Shown: one piece after another, positions 34,936 to 47,986 of the stretch
How positions within the stretch are numbered: position 1 is the stretch's first letter
How the letters are laid out: each line of letters starts with the position of its first letter
Assembly (NCBI GenBank): GCA_039000515.1
Contig: JBCFYV010000012.1
Location: 128,722,652-128,786,651 of the forward strand
DNA from: Timema cristinae
Taxonomy: Eukaryota; Arthropoda; Insecta; Phasmatodea; Timematidae
Length of the DNA: 64,000 bases
Direction of reading: 5' to 3'
Position numbers and translations under genes: made by a program
Notes under the pieces: generated by a model
Database searches by the model: none
Told to the model about the DNA's origin: nothing
Seen by the model: the letters and a program-made list of their open reading frames with translations, nothing else

Positions 34936-37599
34936 CATTTATTACAATTTAAAGCTGAAAAAGAATTTAGATTTACAAAGGCCGAAACTTAATTTGAATC
35001 TTACCTTTTGTTTTGGGAACACGTAGACGTGCCCAATATGAATATCATGTCAAGAGTGTCTTTTCCACTGATCTTCTGGCAGTATTTATTCGATATCTAT
35101 TCTCAGATAGGGGGGAAGTAAGGATTACGCACACAAGACGAAAACATAGAGAAAAAAGATAGGTAAGGGGTAATAGTAGACGGGGAAAATGGGACGAGCA
35201 AGCCCTGGAAGGATTCAGAACAGTATAATTAGTACATCCAACCATCTAGCGCCGGAAACGTCTAACTTCACTCGTCCCAGCGTCTATAGTGAACACACGA
35301 TGTTAACGCGCCTCATTGTTTCGCGCTTTCAGTCTAATCAACACGTTCGCGTTACCCGGTTGTGCCCGTGAGAGATAGTCAGCTTGGAATATAAACAGAA
35401 TAAAGGGGCATTGGTGAGGTTAGACATCATGCTATTGTAGTTGTGGTGGGATATGACTAGAAACAATGTAGCGTCCAGTTGTTTTCTTGATCTTGAACGT
35501 TGTAGCTTTTTATAAAACGCTACAACACATTTACATTAAAAGAAATACAATTCAGTTTTAAAGGCAATATTGTACAAATAAAAATAAAACCTTGTATATA
35601 TTAAAATGTGTAGCTAGCACCCATGTTGTTTACATTATGCCTGGACTACAATATATTTAAAATTTGTTATTAGCTTATATAATGGTTTCAGAAACTATAT
35701 TATATTTAAAGTTCGAAAGCTAAAATGGAAAAAAAAAAAATGTAGTTTCAAACTTAATTACATTCGTTTGAATGACAAACTTTGTGTAGTAGTTTTACAT
35801 TCAAATAATTATTTAGTCTATAGGCTTGTATTCCTATATTACAATATATTTAAAGTTGGCTCTCAGTTTGTATATTGCTTTTAGAAACCATTTTCATCAT
35901 ATTTAATGTTTGATAACTATAATGAAATAAGATCACTAAAAAACTGATTACTTTGGTTCGAATGACAAACTTTGTGTAGAGGTCATACGTTCAAACGATA
36001 ATTTAGCTTATAGGCTTGTAGGAAGTATTGTTTTAACCTAAATCGACTTATTTAAAGAAACAAGACAATTTCTGTCATAACAACCAATTAATTATAAAAT
36101 GAAGGATCCAGGTATAAATGATCAATCAGGAATTCGATCCAGCAAATACAGATGATAATTAAGTTATCCTTATTGACGGTTCCCAAATGTCAAACAATAA
36201 CAATATAGTCCCATTTAACAAATTCCCCCCTACCAGAATATAAGACTATTAGACTTATTAGAATTTATTCACAAAGGTTATAATATTGAAACTACACAAC
36301 CTAGCGATTCGCGAAAACATTTATTAATAAAGTCAAGACAAAGGTATAATCTCGCTGGCTTGCGGTCTCTTCTTTGACCAACAACTCATAAACTTTAAAC
36401 ATGTCCAACAATGATAAATAGTCTCTTAATAAATAACAAGAACATAATTCCTAAAAATATTAAAATAAGAAGAGCTGGCAAACGACGCTATCAGTTTAAA
36501 TGACCGTCCAAAGTGGCGGTACCCAAAGGGTAAAAAACCCATCTGTTAAGCGGATAAGTAGAAGTTTCTAAATAAGACACAGGATACAAAAATCTCCCAT
36601 AGGGATCATAATAAAGCTGAACAAACTGTTTGAAATAACCAACCAAAGATATTAAATATGATCATGGCTTTAAGAGCCCAAAATTTACTAAGTCCTTTTA
36701 GTGCCAATAATTAATAAGTTTTAAGTATTATTATTCCAGAACAATAATTTTGAATAGAATAGAACATTTTAAGCCAAAAGGAAATTTTGAATAACCTGGC
36801 GTTTAAATCATCCTCTGGCAAAGTTGCTCACCTTGTAGCCAGCAAGTAATATGTGCGTACATCACAGACACGCCATGATTATATACCACGTGCTCTCGAG
36901 GCCCGGGAATAACAGGAGGGAGAGAGGGTTGGGGGCAACCATGTGCCGAGAACATACTATAACATGCTCCACGTCTCCAGATGCGTCTGGAAGAACAGTT
37001 CTACGAGTTGGCCGAGCGGGGCCGATAGAGCTCAGTGAGCTCGCACATATCACTCTTCTATTTGTTTATTTTTCCTGTGGGCCTGGCTGGCGCTGACGTT
37101 GGGAAATTAATCTCGGGCCTCACTTCAGTCTAATGTTAGGCAGTGCCTTGATGTGTTGTTGAGTTATAGTTTTCTTGAGACGGGTCAACTGGGACCAGGA
37201 TGGTGAGTGAGGCAACCTCTTAATGCTTATATGCTGTAACAAGGTTACAATTCATAAAAATTATCGAACGATGTTGAAATGCCACATTGCCTTGTATGTG
37301 TGAAAGAGGGAAAGAGATACTTGAAAGTTTTTCTCTCTTACACAATGGTGGTCAGATGACAGCTCGAAATTTCAACCGCAGATGTCCATCCACTTATATT
37401 ATAGAGATCAATGGTTTAGTTATTGTCAGACAAAGTAGATAACAATTGTTATAAATCTAAGATTTAACTATTCACTAATTTACAAGGTAGGTATAATAAT
37501 TATATTATAAATAGACTGTACAACCAAAAGTGATTTAAAGTATTTAACATAATAATAATTACTGTAAAATTAGTAATAGTAAAGCTTGTAATAGTAGAT
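34936..37599. other. Intergenic stretch, no confident gene
   Basis: A dispersed repeat occupies 35508-36065. Positions 36830-37200 are richer in GC and end in ATG directly followed by a GTGAGT donor (37200-37208), a possible first exon. Nothing else is recognised. Confidence 0.45.
35508..36065 (+). repeat. Dispersed repeat copy, internally duplicated
   Basis: Two related blocks (about 35548-35835 and 35836-36025), each ending near TATAGGCTTGTA, form a doublet. The same doublet is found inverted at 47987-49010. Shared blocks include ATACAATTCAGTTTTAAAGG and TGAATGACAAACTTTGTGTA. No protein; family unknown. Confidence 0.65.
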
Positions 37600-38325
37600 C
37601 AAGGAAAATAAAATAGGAACGGTAACCAAAAGTGATTTAACACATTTAATAAAGGGTGTGATTGCGGGCTTGACAAGCCACTTATAGACTCCAAAGCGCT
37701 ACGGGAGTCACATAATACCACTACAAGCTGCGGACGTAAAGATAAGATATATTTCAATGCCCTAGGATAGTAAATAATTCCACTGTAAATCTTGATGCAT
37801 CGGATTGTAGTATATATTACTGACCATAATCAAAACTACTGTCATAGAAGGCCACATCCAATAGGGCTGGCTCTCTCCCCTCCTAACACCATCTGTAAAT
37901 ATAAGTCTGTATCTACTCCATCTTTCTTTCATATACCGTACTGCATTTAACTTCTGTTTGATCGGATGGGTAACTCTTTTTATTCCTGAACCAGGAATAG
38001 ATAATACCACTGGTACACCCCAAGGGGCATCATGCTCCACAGTGAAACACTGTACCAGATACGGAAGAGAAAAAATATATTGACCGAGTTCATTCAAATC
38101 CATATACTATCCACCAGAGATGGGCATGTTTTGTTTAACCAATGTTTTGTTTCAACATAATTTGTAAGGATCCAAAGTCTGCGTCACAGATAACTAGAAG
38201 TTGAACAATCTTTAATAAAAACTTGTCCGCCAAAATATGGTGCCTAAGAAATAAAGGGAGCTTTCCCACTTCAGTAAAGAGTGCTTTTGTTGGTGATGTA
38301 CAATAAGCGCTCAACCTCATAGTTT
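37600..38325 (-). mobile_element. LINE relic: RT C-terminus and RNase H domain
   Basis: In minus-strand order, RLSAYCTSPTKALFTEVGKL at 38320-38135 matches the end of a non-LTR reverse transcriptase. Then 38103-37762 gives the RNase H entry RYRLIFTDGV, and about 37740-37630 gives VVVLCDSRSALESISGLSS with the second catalytic Asp. Retroelements with this tail are of the I or R1-like type. Frame breaks between the pieces show it is dead. Confidence 0.75.
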
Positions 38326-40529
38326 TTTTAGTTAGTTATTCATAATTTGTTTATAAAAAGAGCCAAAATCTCCTCATATACATATAAATATCCTAATGAA
38401 GGCGTGGCTCATTCACTAATTTGTTACATACATATAGGAAAGTGAGAAAAATTACAGGGTATACATTATTTGTCCTCACCCCACCACATTATTTTAGATG
38501 CACTCACCCCAATGATAGTAAACTTACAAATAAACACAATAGTATATAAAAAACCTTTACAAAAGAGAGAACAATAAGTACGGTGTACGTACATACTCTG
38601 CTCCAATTATCACATCAGTTGCTACAAAATTACAGATACTTTTTCACCCACATATCACATGGTCAGAATTATTTTCCAGAATATCTCTTAACTTCTTTTT
38701 TAAAAAAGATTGAGTTCTTTCATATTTATTTCTTGTGGTATTATAGTGAAAAATGTTACTCCCTTAATCTTTATTTCATTAGAAAACAATTTTTTCAAAG
38801 GAAACCAATTGGAATATGGGAGTTTTAATAATATCCTCATGTGTTTTAATGTTTTTTATAACAAATTCTGAAATAAATACTGTGATTGTACAATACTTAG
38901 GTAGTTTACAAGAAATGGTGAATTATGTTTTTGAATTTTAGAGTATTTGAACGCGGTAAACATGATACCGCTTGGGTTTACCCTGCAAAAACTTAGAAAT
39001 GGGGCCATCTTGCGCGCTCGTGTCGTGAATTCAAATTTTGTTTGCACTTTGCACGAATCTTATAGAGATCACTGACTCCAACATCAAACCAATTCAGTGA
39101 TGCCAACTTGTGGGTTTTCTCCCGAAATTTAGGGGGAACCAAGATGTAAAGGTTTTTTTTAGGGGGTACATTTATTTAAGGGGATTTTTAGCGGGTGCAT
39201 TTTTTAATAAATTTTTTAGGGCGTAAAATTGAAGTGTATATCTTGAAAAAAAGAAGAAAAAAAATATTTAAAATGACACAGAACATAATAATTTGTAAAC
39301 CGAGATAATGCTCAAAAGAACACAAAAAACATGAACTCCCTGCAAACAAAAATGCAGGACTTTATACAATTTATATTAAGCCTTGAACCAAACCAACAAA
39401 CTATGCCAAATATAAATTCCATGCGCGGCTATAACTTAAATATCATATCAGAAAACAATGTTTGAACATATAGGAAGTGCTAGCTCAACAGCTAGCTTGT
39501 TAGTTAAATACGTAGGAGGGTTGAGGTACGATTCCCGGTAGGGGTATTTTTTTTATTCAATAGGAATTGTATCTCTTGATCACCTGCTAATATAATTATT
39601 GTATCTATGTACTTCTTTATTTATTACTTCAATCAATTCGGTCGGAAATTGAAATAGGTCAATTCGTTCGATCGTCGAAATTACGTGTGCGATAATATAT
39701 TTTATATATTCGAAATACATATTTCTGCGAAGAATCTTTCATTCGCAATAAAGAAAAGTATAAAAAGCAAAAAATAATGTATGAAAAGAAAATGATGAAG
39801 AAGCAAAAAAAAAGTATGCAAAGAAAAGTTTAAAAAAAACTCAAGTTAAGAAAATAAATGTTAAGAAAAAAAAAAGTTTTATTTCATTAATATTATTAGT
39901 TCATAAATTAATGTATGTAAATGTGAGAAATGGACCCACATAAATGCAACAGCTATTTTAAACTACTTGAATGTATTTTAAATTTATATTTGAAATTACC
40001 TCTCAAACATGGTGTACAATGAAAACTTTAGGGGTTTTTAAATGACATCTAAGTGGATTTCAAGTTAGTCCTAGAGGGAACTTTCTGTAGGGGTTGTTAT
40101 CCATGCATACCATCAGTGACAAGTAGAAAGGAAATTCTATTAACGTGGAGGCTAGCTTTAACACTGATCTTTTAGTTCTATTTTTTTTAATTGTTTCTAA
40201 TTGCTATTAGTAGTCCACAATTTTAACACTTTGGACCACATTTTATTATCAAATGATGCAACGAATTCGTTATCAATCAGTTCCCAGTCATCTGCAGAGA
40301 AGAGGAGAGATAAACCAAGATGTGCTTTGTCATCCTATTTGCACTTGTGCTTGTGCTAGGCCAACCATTTGATCACTTGGTAAAAGATTGTTATGTTTTA
40401 ATTGATTGACTAAGATTTGCTATTTATAAATAGGGCTAGGGCCCAAATTCTTGAATCAAAATCAACAGGATGACTTTTTGTCTAAAATATTATGTTACAC
40501 ATGTTTTATTTACCTTGGGATTATGGTGG
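38326..40529. other. AT-rich intergenic stretch
   Basis: No gene is recognised. A tRNA-like SINE head lies at 39485-39545, and 39760-39870 is an A-rich low-complexity tract. Confidence 0.5.
39485..39545 (+). repeat. tRNA-like SINE head
   Basis: GCTAGCTCAACAGCTAGCTT is followed at tRNA spacing by the B-box-like GGTACGATTCCCGG and a T-rich tail. The stems do not form a full tRNA. Confidence 0.35.
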
Positions 40530-41905
40530 CTCTAAATGTGTGATTGCCAGTGTCAAGAGATGAGCTAATGAATGATGTCTGTGTGATTGCCAGTGTCAGG
40601 AGATGAGCCATTGAGTGATGTCTGTGTGATTGCCAATGTCAGGAGATGAGCTAATGAGTGATGTCTGTGTGATTGCCAATGTCAGGAGATGAGCTAATGA
40701 GTGATGTCTGTGTGATTGCCAATGTCAGGAGATGAGCTAATGAGTGATGTCTGTGTGATTGCCAATGTCAGGAGATGAGCTAATGAGTGATGTCTGTGTG
40801 ATTGCCAATGTCAGGAGATGAGCTAATGAGTGATGTCTGTGTGATTGCCAATGTCAGGAGATGAGCTAATGAGTGATGTCTGTGTGATTGCCAATGTCAG
40901 GAGATGAGCTAATGAGTGATGTTGGTGTGATTGCCAGTGTCAGGAGATGAGCTAATGAGTGATGTCTGTGTGATTGCCAATGTCAGGAGATGAGCTAATG
41001 AGTGATGTCTGTGTGATTGCCAATGTCAGGAGATGAGCTAATGAGTGATGTCTGTGTGATTGCCAATGTCAGGAGATGAGCTAATGAGTGATGTCTGTGT
41101 GATTGCCAATGTCAGGAGATGAGCTAATGAGTGATGTCTGTGTGATTGCCAGTGTCAGGAGATGAGCCAATGATTGATGTCTGTGTGATTGCCAGTGTCA
41201 GGAGATGAGCTAATGAGTGATGTCTGTGTGATTGCCAGTGTCAGGAGACGAGCCAATGAGTGATGTCTGTGTGTTTGCCAGTGTCAGGAGATGAGCTAAT
41301 GAGTGATTTCTGTGTGATTGCCAATGTCAGGAGATGAGCCAATGAGTGATGTCTGTGTGTTTGCCAGTGTCAGGAGATGAGCTAATGAGTGATGTCTGTG
41401 TGATTGCCAATGTCAGGAGATGAGCCAATGATTGATGTCTGTGTGATTGCCAGTGTCAGGAGACGAGCTAATGAGTGATGTTGGTGTGATTGCCAGTGTC
41501 AGGAGATGAGCCAATGATTGATGTCTGTGTGATTGCCAGTGTCAGGAGACGAGCTAATGAGTGATGTTGGTGTGATTGCCAGTGTCAGGAGATGAGCTAA
41601 TGAGTGATGTCTGTGTGATTGCCAGTGTCAGGAGATGAGCCATTGAGTGATGTCTGTGTGATTGCCAATGTCAGGAGATGAGCTAATGAGTGATGTCTGT
41701 GTGATTGCCAGTGTCAGGAGACGAGCTAATGAGTGATGTCTATGTGATTGCCAGTATCAGGAGATGAGCCATTGAGTGATGTCTGTGTGATTGCCAATGT
41801 CAGGAGATGAGCTAATGAGTGATGTCTGTGTGATTGCCAGTGTCAGGAGATGAGCCATTGAGTGATGTCTGTGTGATTGCCAGTATCAGGAGATGAGCTA
41901 GTGAG
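40530..41905. repeat. 43-bp tandem array, about 32 copies
   Basis: The unit is GATGTCTGTGTGATTGCCAA, TGTCAGGAGATGAGCTAATG, AGT. Variants (CCAGTG/CCAATG, GAGACGAGC, GAGCCATTG, TTGGTGTG) are clustered, so neighbours are not simply the most alike. Confidence 0.95.
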
Positions 41906-43411
41906 TGAGCGTGTATTTGTGATAGCTCTTGTTGTAAGAAGAAATAGAACCACATACAGAAGCCCGGCCAAAAGGCTGCATCTGGTTGATTACTGCACTG
42001 CCAACCTAACAAAACAATTCTTCTTTCGACAAGTGACTGCGCTTGCTATTGTCCTTCCACCATTCTAATATCAAACTATAAAATTTGAGTTCTTTCTGAT
42101 CAAATTGCCACTGGCTTTTACGTTTATCATACAATTATTTATTTATATATTATTTTTATGGGTGTATGAATATTCGAAATTCCGAATAATTAACGACTGA
42201 ATATTTGAATATCAAGTCTGAACAGCGGTGTCCTAACTCTTTAAAAAGTCCTGTCCAGACCAGTAGGGTATGTTCACAACAGCGGGGCAGGGGTGTCAAG
42301 TCTACAGAACATTTAAAAGGAAACCCGTTGTCTATGAAACTGGATCACTCACTTTACTGAAATTTTGTTTTAAATTCAGTCTTTTTTAACACCAGCTCAA
42401 ATAACAATGTTTTGAAATAATTTTTTTGCGTTCTGCCAATACTTATATTTAAAAACCCACTTTCAATAAGAATTTACTAATTATAAAAATTGTAAGGAAA
42501 ATCTACTATTCGGTATTCGTTCAAAATTTTGATATTCGATTTAATAAATAATCCTATTCACACACCCCAAATTATTTTATTTGAAATAAATGCGGAGCCT
42601 AAGTTTGAACTTACTGGACTTATTAAAAAAAAAATTAAAATATATATACAAGCCTTAGCTATAAAATATCTTTTTAATTTTTGTTTCCGTGGGAAATTAT
42701 TTCCCGAAACCAAAATTCTGCTCTAAATGAGATAAGAATTAACAACCGTGAGTTACTCAAATTCTCAAGACACTATATTTATATATTAACTCGATAACAA
42801 CTTAAAAGCACAACAGATTTTAAAGTAAAATATTTTTAATTAACAAGAAGCTAAATTTGATCAACGTTATTTAAGATAACAGTGAAATAGAGTAGAACTG
42901 CGAGTTTAAATAGTTCTGATCGTACCCCCCTCACTCCATTTATAGCTGTTACTAGAATATCATTCATCCGTTCATTTCCTAGCATTGCTACATGACTGTA
43001 CATCTCGTGGCAGTCATTGTTGGCTTAGTATAGCTATATCTACTTATGTAACTGTCAAGTGTCAATGACGCTCTATCTGTCATGCAGTGTGCACCCAACA
43101 TCTCGCTACACAGTGATTTGATCACTAATGAACATTTGGATCTTGGAGCACCTCTTGGAAAATAAAAACCTCTTTTTCCTGTCAACATTCATGGCGTATT
43201 ATATTATTAGACAAAATATATACACATAATCTAATATTAATACAAGTAGTGAAACTAACATTATCAAGAAGGGGAGATTGGAACTATAGATGTTGGTACA
43301 ATCGTCTGTCTAAAGCGGCCCTTAAACCTGTTGGTCTGGCTGTATGTTCTATTGCACAATAGCGCTTAAATTTCAGCATTCCAACCTCAACAAGTGTTTC
43401 CATGTTTAAAA
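41906..43411. other. Intergenic stretch containing a hAT MITE
   Basis: Apart from the MITE at 42157-42570 no gene or element is recognised. Confidence 0.5.
42157..42570. mobile_element. hAT-type MITE with 8-bp target-site duplication
   Basis: A 414-bp segment starts TATGGGTGTATGAATA and ends TATTCACACACCCCAA, inverted repeats matching at 13 of 16 positions. ATTATTTT flanks it exactly at 42149-42156 and 42571-42578. The 8-bp duplication and the GGGTGTGTGAATA-like ends fit non-autonomous hAT elements. The interior has no protein. Confidence 0.8.
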
Positions 43412-43830
43412 AATGAGGTCCAAATCTAATAGAACTGAGGAGAGAGTATTTGTGGTTCAATGTATGGAAGTGTACAAGCCTTGTGGAATGTCATATCAAG
43501 AGTGCAGCAACAGACAAAAAAAAAGCTTCTGAAATTTTAATCAATTAACAAATTTAGAGAGAAATTCCCAAAAGCAAGAAGAGAGAATGTCACAAAGAAA
43601 TTCAATTCGCTCAAGACGAATTACCGAAAAGAACTAAAACGAATAAATGATTCGAAACGAAGCAGCACTGGTACTGACGATGTGGAAGAACCGACTTTAT
43701 GGTATTTTGAAGAAATGAGTTTCCTGAATGATCAACATGTGATTCAAAATTCAATCAACACAATTGATCAACTGGAGGAAATGGGAGCGCAAAATAGTGT
43801 AAGTAATTTACTATGCACACATTATATACA
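43412..43830 (+). pseudogene. MADF-type DNA-binding protein relic (Harbinger partner-like), N-terminal part
   Basis: The plus strand reads YQECSNRQKK, then after a frame break VTKKFNSLKTNYRKELKRI, then STGTDDVEEPTLWYFEEM. This is the order of a MADF/Myb-like domain found in the accessory protein of Harbinger transposons and in related insect genes. It is broken in the A run near 43518. A C-terminal piece of the same type lies at 46100-46300. Confidence 0.6.
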
Positions 43831-45604
43831 CTAAACTATTGTTACTCTTTACATTAACAAATTGTATCTTGCCAAGAAACTTTTCCCTCGTTGTTAAAAT
43901 AGTCACAAAAGGTATCGCTGATCAATTTACTTCGTTCAGTTGGATTTCGTGAGTGCGAAGCTTGTAGGCTTGTTAATTCTCCTCTTTCTCTCCACGAGGC
44001 TTCCAGGTTTCCGCTATCAGTTTGTCCAGTATGGCAATATCTTGTTCATTTCCTGCTCCTTAAGTAATTGTGTGAGAGCAACAAGCTAACACTACTGTCA
44101 GGTGATAAATTAATACTACTTTGAAAAATTCCAATATTTGAATTCCAAATCCCAAAAGCATTTTCCCCAATGCGGCATGTGCGGTTTTGACGATAATTAA
44201 AAATTATTTGTTTTAATATCAACCCTCCTTTATAGAGGTGTTGTAAGACAAATAAAATAACGGTTTATCACCAGGGACCTTTAATTGTCCTCTTCTCTGA
44301 TGCAGCCCAAGTATACAGTCCTAGCTATCTGGATAAATATGAAAACACAAGGAGGGAAACATATCTATAATGGCCTTCAGGCTTATTTATTATCAAAGAA
44401 TATATGTTTCATATGAAATTACAATATAATTTTACATCGGTAGTTGAGTACCATGCACAATGTCGCAAGTTATAGTGATAATTATGGAATATTATAAGCA
44501 AGAATGAATACAGCCTATCACTTACTTTTAAGGATTAAGCCTTTCAAAAGACACACAAGAATAATGATAAGTCTGTCTTGAAAGTGTATACTTCTGACAA
44601 AATCATGATTATAAAACATACTTTAATAAATAAACTAGTAAAGTTTTACTAATAACAATACTCCAAGATTCTAATTGATTATATACGAAATTATTTATAA
44701 ATATTAATTCGTGAAGCGGGGGCAATATCGTAAAACTAGTTAATACATTCTATTCTATCCACTACAATAACTGTATATTCCTAACATTTCAAAAATATCT
44801 ACTGGATATATAGGAAGATACCTTACTTACCACGTTAGACTTAGGCTCCAAATAACTATAAACTCAAAGGAACAAATTAACAATGTGAGAAAACTACCAA
44901 AGATAAGATTAAATAATGTATAAATCAGAATTGGTCATCCGATCTCGGATCCCAAACAGTTTAATATACTACATTACGGTGGATTCCAAAAACAAGCCCA
45001 GTGGACTTTGAAATAAATATAAAATACATCCAAAGAGTATCAAGATTTAAGTCCTACATTATATCAGCGGGTTTAATCTACCTAATTTCCCATACAACAA
45101 AAAATATATATAAAATTTCTCCAAAATTATTACTTGCATGATAATTCAAATAGCTCCTAATTCCTATCGGCATCAAAGAGTGCTACTCCATGCTGAGCAC
45201 AAGCTTATATTAAAAGTTGCCCAGCGGGGAAAATATAGGCGGGGGGTATTTTAAGTCCAACGATGTCATGTTTCACAAATGATAGCGTTGGGCTCTTCTC
45301 AACGCTTGCGCACAACGTCGAAATAGCGACAGTTCGGGGGAGGGAGGGGGGGGGGGTAACACGTGATTGCACAGAGCGCATTTTTCTCTGAGTCCTAGCG
45401 CCTGCGCATCACTCGCCACTCTGTGAAACAGGGCCGGATCACGACGCACTCCGGGACTTCCTTCTTGTTTGACTTGAGCGTTGGACAGTGACGTTTGTTG
45501 ACGTGAGTGGAGGATATAAACAAGGTGCCGGTATCCCAGTATAACGGGGTAAGTGTGTGCACTTTTGTAGGTGGCGTAAATGTTTGTGGCCATGGTAAAA
45601 ATGT
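43831..45604. other. Stretch between the two Harbinger-type relics
   Basis: AT-rich and without a recognised gene up to 45250. Positions 45255-45560 are GC-richer, with a G-rich tract (about 45334-45356) and a TATAAA at about 45515. Confidence 0.4.
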
Positions 45605-45999
45605 TATCCATAGTTGACTGAAAGGTTTTAACAAATTATGGGACATTGCAAACGCGTCCTCACCTATAAAAACAAATGGTGTAGTTTTATTACTGTTTGA
45701 TAGTACTTCTTCAGGTGTTATATTAAGGCTATTTGATCTAAGCAAATTACCAAATTTCGAGTTGTTCAAGATTCCTCCATCAGATATACAACCATTCATT
45801 CCGACATCTACCATTCGTAGTTTCAATTTACTACAGCCAACATTACAATACTGAAAAAGTTATTATAGTAATAGAACAGTGCTCCAGAGTCAGGTAGTTT
45901 CTTGATTGCTACATGGTTTCCATCTATAGCCTCGAGACAGTGTGGGAAATTACAATGTTGTTCAATTTCTTTCCATTTTTTATGGTGTACGAGGAATCT
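45605..45999 (-). pseudogene. PIF/Harbinger transposase relic (DDE domain)
   Basis: On the minus strand FPHCLEAIDGNHVAIKKLPD carries the first catalytic Asp. After one stop and a one-base shift, VDVGMNGCISDGGILNNSKF carries the second, followed by FVFIGEDAFAMSHNLLKP. The order and spacing match HARBI1-like nucleases. The N-terminal helix-turn-helix and the last catalytic residue are absent. Confidence 0.8.
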
Positions 46000-46099
46000 A
46001 AAATATAGAATGTTATTAAAATAAAATATATATAAACATTAAACTTTACATAATTTATTATTAATATAGATACTGATTTTTGTTAGAGATCACACAGAT

Positions 46100-46310
46100 A
46101 GACAACGGAAATTCAAAGCCGAACGCCAAAAAGAAAAAGATAAATGCACAGTAAGAGCTAATGGTTTTAGCGTATGACCGTCTTAAAATAAGTGTAAGTG
46201 AATACGACAAAATTGCTAATACTTGGGCTGTGGAACTCCATAATTTGTCCCCAGAGCAACAAATTATGTCAAAAAAGCCATTAACGACATTTCATATGAG
46301 GATCAACGGG
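46100..46310 (+). pseudogene. C-terminal piece of a MADF/BESS-like protein
   Basis: SVSEYDKIANTWAVELHNLS followed by PEQQIMSKKPL resembles the conserved C-terminal helix region of the insect MADF proteins that accompany Harbinger transposases. It is short, preceded by a stop, and fits as the tail of the relic at 43412. Confidence 0.45.
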
Positions 46311-46489
46311 AAATTTGTACCGAGACTGTGTGCATCTCAATCTCTCGCCCACAAGTCGCACTTCTACATCGATGCGCAATTCAAGATCTGCAATAAGTCC
46401 AGTCCTTTTACACAATTTTAAAAACAAAGGCTAAAAATTTTCTGGAGCAGCACCTCCACTAATTTTAACTACGAGCCGCCACTGGTTAG

Positions 46490-47525
46490 GACCCTGTTTT
46501 CCATCATAAACAAAGAAGATTTAATTGCCTTCCAGGTGGACGTGAAAAATGCATTCCTACATGGAGACCGTTCTGTAGAGGTGTATATGAAGCAGCCACC
46601 TGGCTTAGTAACTGACAGCAACCTTGTTTGTGAGTTATACAAGACCCTCTATGAATTGAAGCAGGCACAACGGGAGTGGAATGATAAACTTGACACATTT
46701 GTGAATTCTATCGGATTTGAGCACTCTGAAAACAAAAAATGTATGTACTTCGACTTTAGCAACAGCATCAAAATTTACCTTTTGGTTTACGTAGATGGCA
46801 TAATTTTTGCAAGGAACAACCTGCAGAATGACATAAAAACATCTCTTATGTCATAATTCGAGATGAAGGATCTTGGAGGTTTGCATAGCTTTCTAATTAT
46901 AAAAATTGATTAGAAAATTAATGTTATGTTCCTTAGCCAAACAAGTCGGTAAATTTCTACAACAGGTATCAGAGCTACGCAACAGAAGCACACTGAAATG
47001 GACTTGAACGAATATTACGATATATTCAAGGAAAACGTCTTGAAATTGGTCTCTTCTTTCCGAAGAACTTTGCTGTCGCCTTACGGACCTACGTTGATAC
47101 AAACTGGGCCAATGACAGCGATAGTCGTAAATCTACATCTGGATACCTATTCCAAGATTATGTTGCCACTGTTGGTTGGGCTACACGTAAGCAGACTACA
47201 GTCAGCTTTAGCTTGACGGAGCCAGAGTTTGTCTCCCCGTCAACCACATCATCCGACCTACTCTGGTTAAGAAGACTGATCCAGTACTTTGGGATCATTC
47301 TAGGACCCACCAAGGTATACGAGAACAACCAGTCTTGCATAAGATGTTTGGATAAATGGGAACACCGAAGACTAAAGCATATTGATGTTAAATACAACTT
47401 TGTTCGCGATTTGTATCTAAATGGTGTTATTTATGAGATTTATTCGGAGACAAATGAACAATGTGCTGACATAAGTGTTTGGTTGGAAACAAATTTGAGT
47501 ACTTTCGTAATTATATTGGTTTAAT
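46490..47525 (+). pseudogene. Old Ty1/copia pol relic (RT and RNase H)
   Basis: VDVKNAFLHGDRSVEVYMKQ followed by LYELKQAQREWNDKLD and YVDG in place of YVDD mark a decayed reverse transcriptase. After several stops, the frame at about 47213-47470 gives the RNase H end with ENNQSCIRCL and HIDVKYNFVRDLYLNG. It is a different and much older copia lineage than the element at 30463. Confidence 0.85.
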
Positions 47526-47986
47526 CAAATGCTGATTCCCACGTTTTATTTATATGTATCTGAGGCTACATGTAGGACATTTTTCCTACTTTTGTGGTTT
47601 TAGTAGAATTGAGGAGTGTTAAAATAGGCAAGTCTATGCGGGGATATTCTAATTTAGATTGGTACTACTGTTAAATGTGTCGTTCTTTCTTTTAGCTTAT
47701 CTATGATTCTGTGTCCATGCCTATTAACTTTTGTAACAGTTGAGTCATGTTCTTGTTATAGCATGTATTGTTAAGTCAAAAGTGGTTAATTATTTCTATA
47801 AACTTTTGTACTCTGACAACTTTCTGGTATATCTTGCTCTCCTACACATATACAAAGCAATGTGGAATTTTTACATTGTTTGCTACTTTTTATGAAAATA
47901 TGATATATATTAATGTATGATTAGTTAAATGAAATAAATGGGTTAATTAAAGGTTTGAAGAGCATAACTAAGTTCAACACTCATGA

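Noticed and set aside
45255..45560. Promoter with TATAAA and a downstream GTAAGT
   Set aside because: The first exon would be only about ten bases long and no downstream coding exon was found; the stretch sits among Harbinger debris.
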